A stretch of DNA of 17,312 bases. Origin: an uncultured Caulobacterales bacterium (GTDB taxonomy: Bacteria; Pseudomonadota; Alphaproteobacteria; Caulobacterales; Caulobacteraceae). Below the pieces are notes generated by a model, which did no database searches, had not been told where the DNA came from, and saw only the letters and a list, made by a program, of their open reading frames with translations. The position numbers were made by a program, and so were the translations under genes. Position 1 is the stretch's first letter. Every line of letters begins with the position of its first letter. The DNA is taken from contig CAISYT010000007.1 in the NCBI GenBank assembly GCA_903889785.1, positions 1 to 17,312 on the forward strand. The letters run 5' to 3'. Shown piece by piece: positions 14,938 through 17,312 of the stretch.

Positions 14938-15072
14938 TTAGGCCGTCAGCTTCTTGCGGCCTTGGGCGCGACGGCGCGAAACGATCTTGCGGCCGTTCTT
15001 GGTCGCCATGCGGGTGCGCCAGCCGTGCCGGCGCGAACGCACTTTCTGGGAGGGCTGGAAGGTGCGCTTCAC
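14938..15072 (-). CDS. rpmH: 50S ribosomal protein L34 (GTG start)
   Basis: L34 is a tiny basic protein of the large ribosomal subunit. Reading the minus strand from the GTG at 15072 gives 44 residues, exactly the family length: (M)KRTFQPSQKVRSRRHGWRT, then RMATKNGRKIVSRRRAQGRK, then KLTA. The KRT.QPS start and the RRHG.R.RM.T..GR motif are diagnostic. A GGAG ribosome binding site lies about 7 bases upstream. It is the first gene of the rpmH-rnpA-yidC-engB-argB-HAD-dapD-dapE cluster, about 50 bases from a strong promoter. The conserved rpmH-rnpA pair is retained, but dnaA, its frequent neighbour in other bacteria, is not here. Confidence 0.97.
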   Translation of the reverse strand: MKRTFQPSQKVRSRRHGWRTRMATKNGRKIVSRRRAQGRKKLTA

Positions 15073-15131
15073 GAGAGAGCTCCAAATACGAAACGAGCCA
15101 AGGCCGGAGGGCCGGCGCGGCGAGCGGCGGT

Positions 15132-15160
15132 GAATAAGCGAAATGGGGCGGCAATGTCAA
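15132..15160 (-). promoter_or_regulatory. Candidate main promoter of the rpmH operon
   Basis: On the minus strand TTGACA (15160-15155) is followed after 15 bases by GCTTATTC (15139-15132). This fits the Caulobacter housekeeping pattern of TTGAC and GCTANAWC, and equally a 17-base spacing to TTATTC. Initiation near 15125 would give a leader of about 50 bases to the rpmH GTG. Confidence 0.65.
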
Positions 15161-15235
15161 CCGGCGGCGGCTATTTCGACGCGAGGTTTGTGGGTTTGTT
15201 GCCAACCCTGCCGCCGTTTGGGTCAATCAGAGGGC

Positions 15236-15264
15236 CCATAAGCCCGGTCTTTCCCGCCGTTCAC
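15236..15264 (-). promoter_or_regulatory. Possible second rpmH promoter next to the CtrA box
   Basis: GTGAAC (15264-15259) and GCTTATGG (15243-15236), 15 bases apart, weakly match the same promoter pattern. It lies directly downstream, on the minus strand, of the TTAA-N7-TTAA box, where a CtrA-activated promoter would be expected. Confidence 0.3.
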
Positions 15265-15266
15265 CA

Positions 15267-15281
15267 TTAAACCGACCTTAA
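15267..15281. promoter_or_regulatory. CtrA-type binding site (TTAA-N7-TTAA)
   Basis: The sequence TTAAACCGACCTTAA is an exact TTAA-N7-TTAA, the core recognised by the alphaproteobacterial cell-cycle regulator CtrA. The following base is A rather than the C often seen. Such an AT-only match is improbable by chance in this GC-rich DNA, and it is intergenic. It lies about 195 bases upstream of rpmH. Confidence 0.5.
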
Positions 15282-15437
15282 ACTGGATTTGCGACTGTGG
15301 GCTCCCTCACGTCCGAAAGACCGTCCCGTACGCTTGCAGCCTCTCGCCGCCCTTACCGCCCTGCTGGCGTATCGATCCTGCCACGGACTATCCTCGTCGT
15401 TAAGCTGTCCTGCCACTTAGGCGCGAGTGCTGAATAA

Positions 15438-15490
15438 AACCCTTCCGACGTCTTTGAATTTGAGGGTTTGAGCCCTGTTACGAAAGGGTT
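15438..15490 (-). terminator. Candidate terminator downstream of purA
   Basis: Just past the purA stop, the minus strand has AACCCTTTCG (15490-15481) pairing 9 of 10 with CGGAAGGGTT (15447-15438), followed by the T-rich TTTATT. The 33-base loop is long but contains its own small stem, AGGG with CCCT (15463-15476). The long loop makes intrinsic termination plausible rather than sure. Confidence 0.4.
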
Positions 15491-15492
15491 GG

Positions 15493-16779
<1,287 letters not shown>

Positions 16780-16785
16780 GGATAC

Positions 16786-16811
16786 GACTCTCCCACCCGC
16801 CGGGTGGAGTC
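16786..16811 (-). promoter_or_regulatory. Hairpin covering the purA ribosome binding site
   Basis: On the minus strand GACTC pairs with GAGTC and CACCC with GGGTG around a GGC loop, with GGA bulged on the 3' side. The purA Shine-Dalgarno GGGAG falls in the bulge and 3' arm, about 10 bases before the ATG. The structure could restrain purA translation. Both outer arms are GANTC sites. Confidence 0.45.
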
Positions 16812-16825
16812 TGCGGGCCCTTCGA

Positions 16826-16871
16826 CGGGTGCTCGGCGCGCGGACATGAGTCAGTCCGGGGTCAGCACCCG
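16826..16871 (-). repeat. Nested hairpin in the pagL-purA gap
   Basis: A perfect 8-base inverted repeat, CGGGTGCT (16826-16833) and AGCACCCG (16864-16871), encloses a second stem, CGGAC (16841-16845) with GTCCG (16854-16858). No T-run follows on the minus strand, so it is more likely a leader structure or mRNA-stabilising end than an intrinsic terminator. Confidence 0.45.
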
Positions 16872-16880
16872 GCGGGCGGG

Positions 16881-16909
16881 CCTATACGCGGGCTAGAAGC
16901 TGTAGACAA
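16881..16909 (-). promoter_or_regulatory. Candidate purA promoter inside the end of the pagL gene
   Basis: On the minus strand TTGTCT (16909-16904) and TATAGG (16886-16881) are exactly 17 bases apart, with four of six consensus matches each. Initiation near 16874 would produce a leader of about 95 bases containing both hairpins. Confidence 0.35.
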
Positions 16910-17312
16910 GCCGTATGCCCGCATCGTCCAGGCCTTGGTTCTTGCCGTGGTGGAAAATCTGGCCGTTCGAGAGGTGGGTGTAGGAGAGCTCGGTGGCCAG
17001 CCTGTCGTTGAAACGGTAGCCCAGGGCGATCTCTGGATTGAACAGCATGCGAGAGCCGAAATCGATCCGCGTGAAGTAGAGGGTCCTGCGCCGCGCCAGT
17101 TCGTCGGGGGATAATCCCGGCACATTGGCGGGCGGCAGGCCCGCCTTGCCATTGGTGTAGCCCAGGCCGAAACCTGGCCGCAGATAGAGGTTTCCGACCA
17201 GGTTAACGGGCCAATCGAAGCCCATGGCCACCCAGTCGCTGGTGCGGTTGCTGTTGATCGAGACATAGGCGTGAGCCTGCGGCGCGCCCAGGACTTGCAG
17301 AGCAGCGATGCG
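16893..17312 (-). CDS. PagL-like lipid A 3-O-deacylase, 5'-truncated by the window
   Basis: This is the C-terminal 139 residues of an outer-membrane beta-barrel protein; the frame runs open off the right edge, so the signal peptide and first strands are outside. Alternating hydrophobic strands are visible (YVSINSNRTSDWVAMGFDW, NLYLRPGFGLGYTNG, TRIDFGSRMLFNPEIALGYRF, RLATELSYTHLSNGQIF), and the protein ends in IRLVYSF with the terminal Phe typical of outer-membrane barrels. The SYTHLSN motif matches PagL, in which His and Ser two residues apart are catalytic; PagL removes the 3-position acyl chain from lipid A. The third catalytic residue, Glu in Pseudomonas PagL, seems to be Asp here (NQGLDD). 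The gene lies upstream of purA in the same direction. Confidence 0.8.
   Translation of the reverse strand, partial: RIAALQVLGAPQAHAYVSINSNRTSDWVAMGFDWPVNLVGNLYLRPGFGLGYTNGKAGLPPANVPGLSPDELARRRTLYFTRIDFGSRMLFNPEIALGYRFNDRLATELSYTHLSNGQIFHHGKNQGLDDAGIRLVYSF

Larger units (their letters stand above)
15073..15492. other. Intergenic region between rpmH and purA
   Basis: This 420-base gap has no convincing gene. From left to right it holds the rpmH leader with ribosome binding site, a strong minus-strand promoter (15132-15160), a possible second promoter (15236-15264), a CtrA-like box (15267-15281), a stretch related to the ybaB-recR gap (15313-15350), and a candidate purA terminator (15438-15490). 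A minus-strand 25-codon frame starting GTG GCA GGA and ending in a TGA inside the related stretch has a GAGG upstream, but I see no support for its being real. Confidence 0.6.

Noticed and set aside
14779..15270. Plus-strand open frame of 163 codons across rnpA, rpmH and the gap
   Set aside because: It is antisense to rnpA and rpmH and shows low-complexity shadow composition.
14910..15492. Replication origin near rpmH-rnpA
   Set aside because: In many bacteria dnaA and oriC lie here, but I see no dnaA, no DnaA-box cluster and no AT-rich unwinding region; the AT-rich motif is a single CtrA-like box.

Overview
This window is a GC-rich stretch of housekeeping chromosome from an alphaproteobacterium, most likely of the Caulobacterales (Caulobacter/Phenylobacterium-like). 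The evidence is the gene order (kdsB-pheA, ffs-dnaX-ybaB-recR, rpmH-rnpA-yidC-engB-argB-HAD-dapD-dapE), a DnaX without the usual zinc cysteines, a CtrA-type TTAA-N7-TTAA box, and -10 elements resembling the Caulobacter GCTANAWC consensus. I cannot name the genus with certainty. I see no phage, transposase, CRISPR array, tRNA or defence island.

Left part, + strand (1-8206): the 3' part of kdsB (CMP-Kdo synthetase, LPS) abuts pheA (prephenate dehydratase). A gap then holds the SRP RNA gene ffs with its own promoter. It is followed by dnaX (clamp-loader tau), ybaB (nucleoid protein, TTG start), recR (recombination mediator), rmuC (nuclease-fold recombination protein), def and fmt (N-formyl cycle of initiation) and truA (tRNA pseudouridine synthase).

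Middle and right part, - strand (15072 down to 8203): a compact gene string rpmH-rnpA-yidC-engB-argB-HAD hydrolase-dapD-dapE. It couples ribosome and RNase P components, membrane insertion and ribosome assembly to arginine and diaminopimelate synthesis. Several junctions overlap by a few bases (GTGA, ATGA) or abut, which suggests translational coupling. The one loose junction, dapD-dapE, contains palindromic intergenic repeats of an alphaproteobacterial type and perhaps the remnant of a lost gene. truA and dapE converge with overlapping stop codons and no visible terminator.

Far right, - strand (17312 down to 15493): the 3' part of a PagL-like lipid A deacylase gene, then purA with a structured leader. 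Between purA and rpmH lies a 420-base gap with a possible purA terminator, a CtrA-like box and a strong promoter for the rpmH operon.

No new biological system is evident. The points most worth a second look are regulatory and intergenic: the purA leader with a hairpin over its ribosome binding site and three GANTC sites, the CtrA box upstream of rpmH, the palindromes and possible cupin-gene remnant between dapD and dapE, the near-repeat shared by the ybaB-recR gap and the rpmH-purA gap, and the lost zinc ligands of DnaX.
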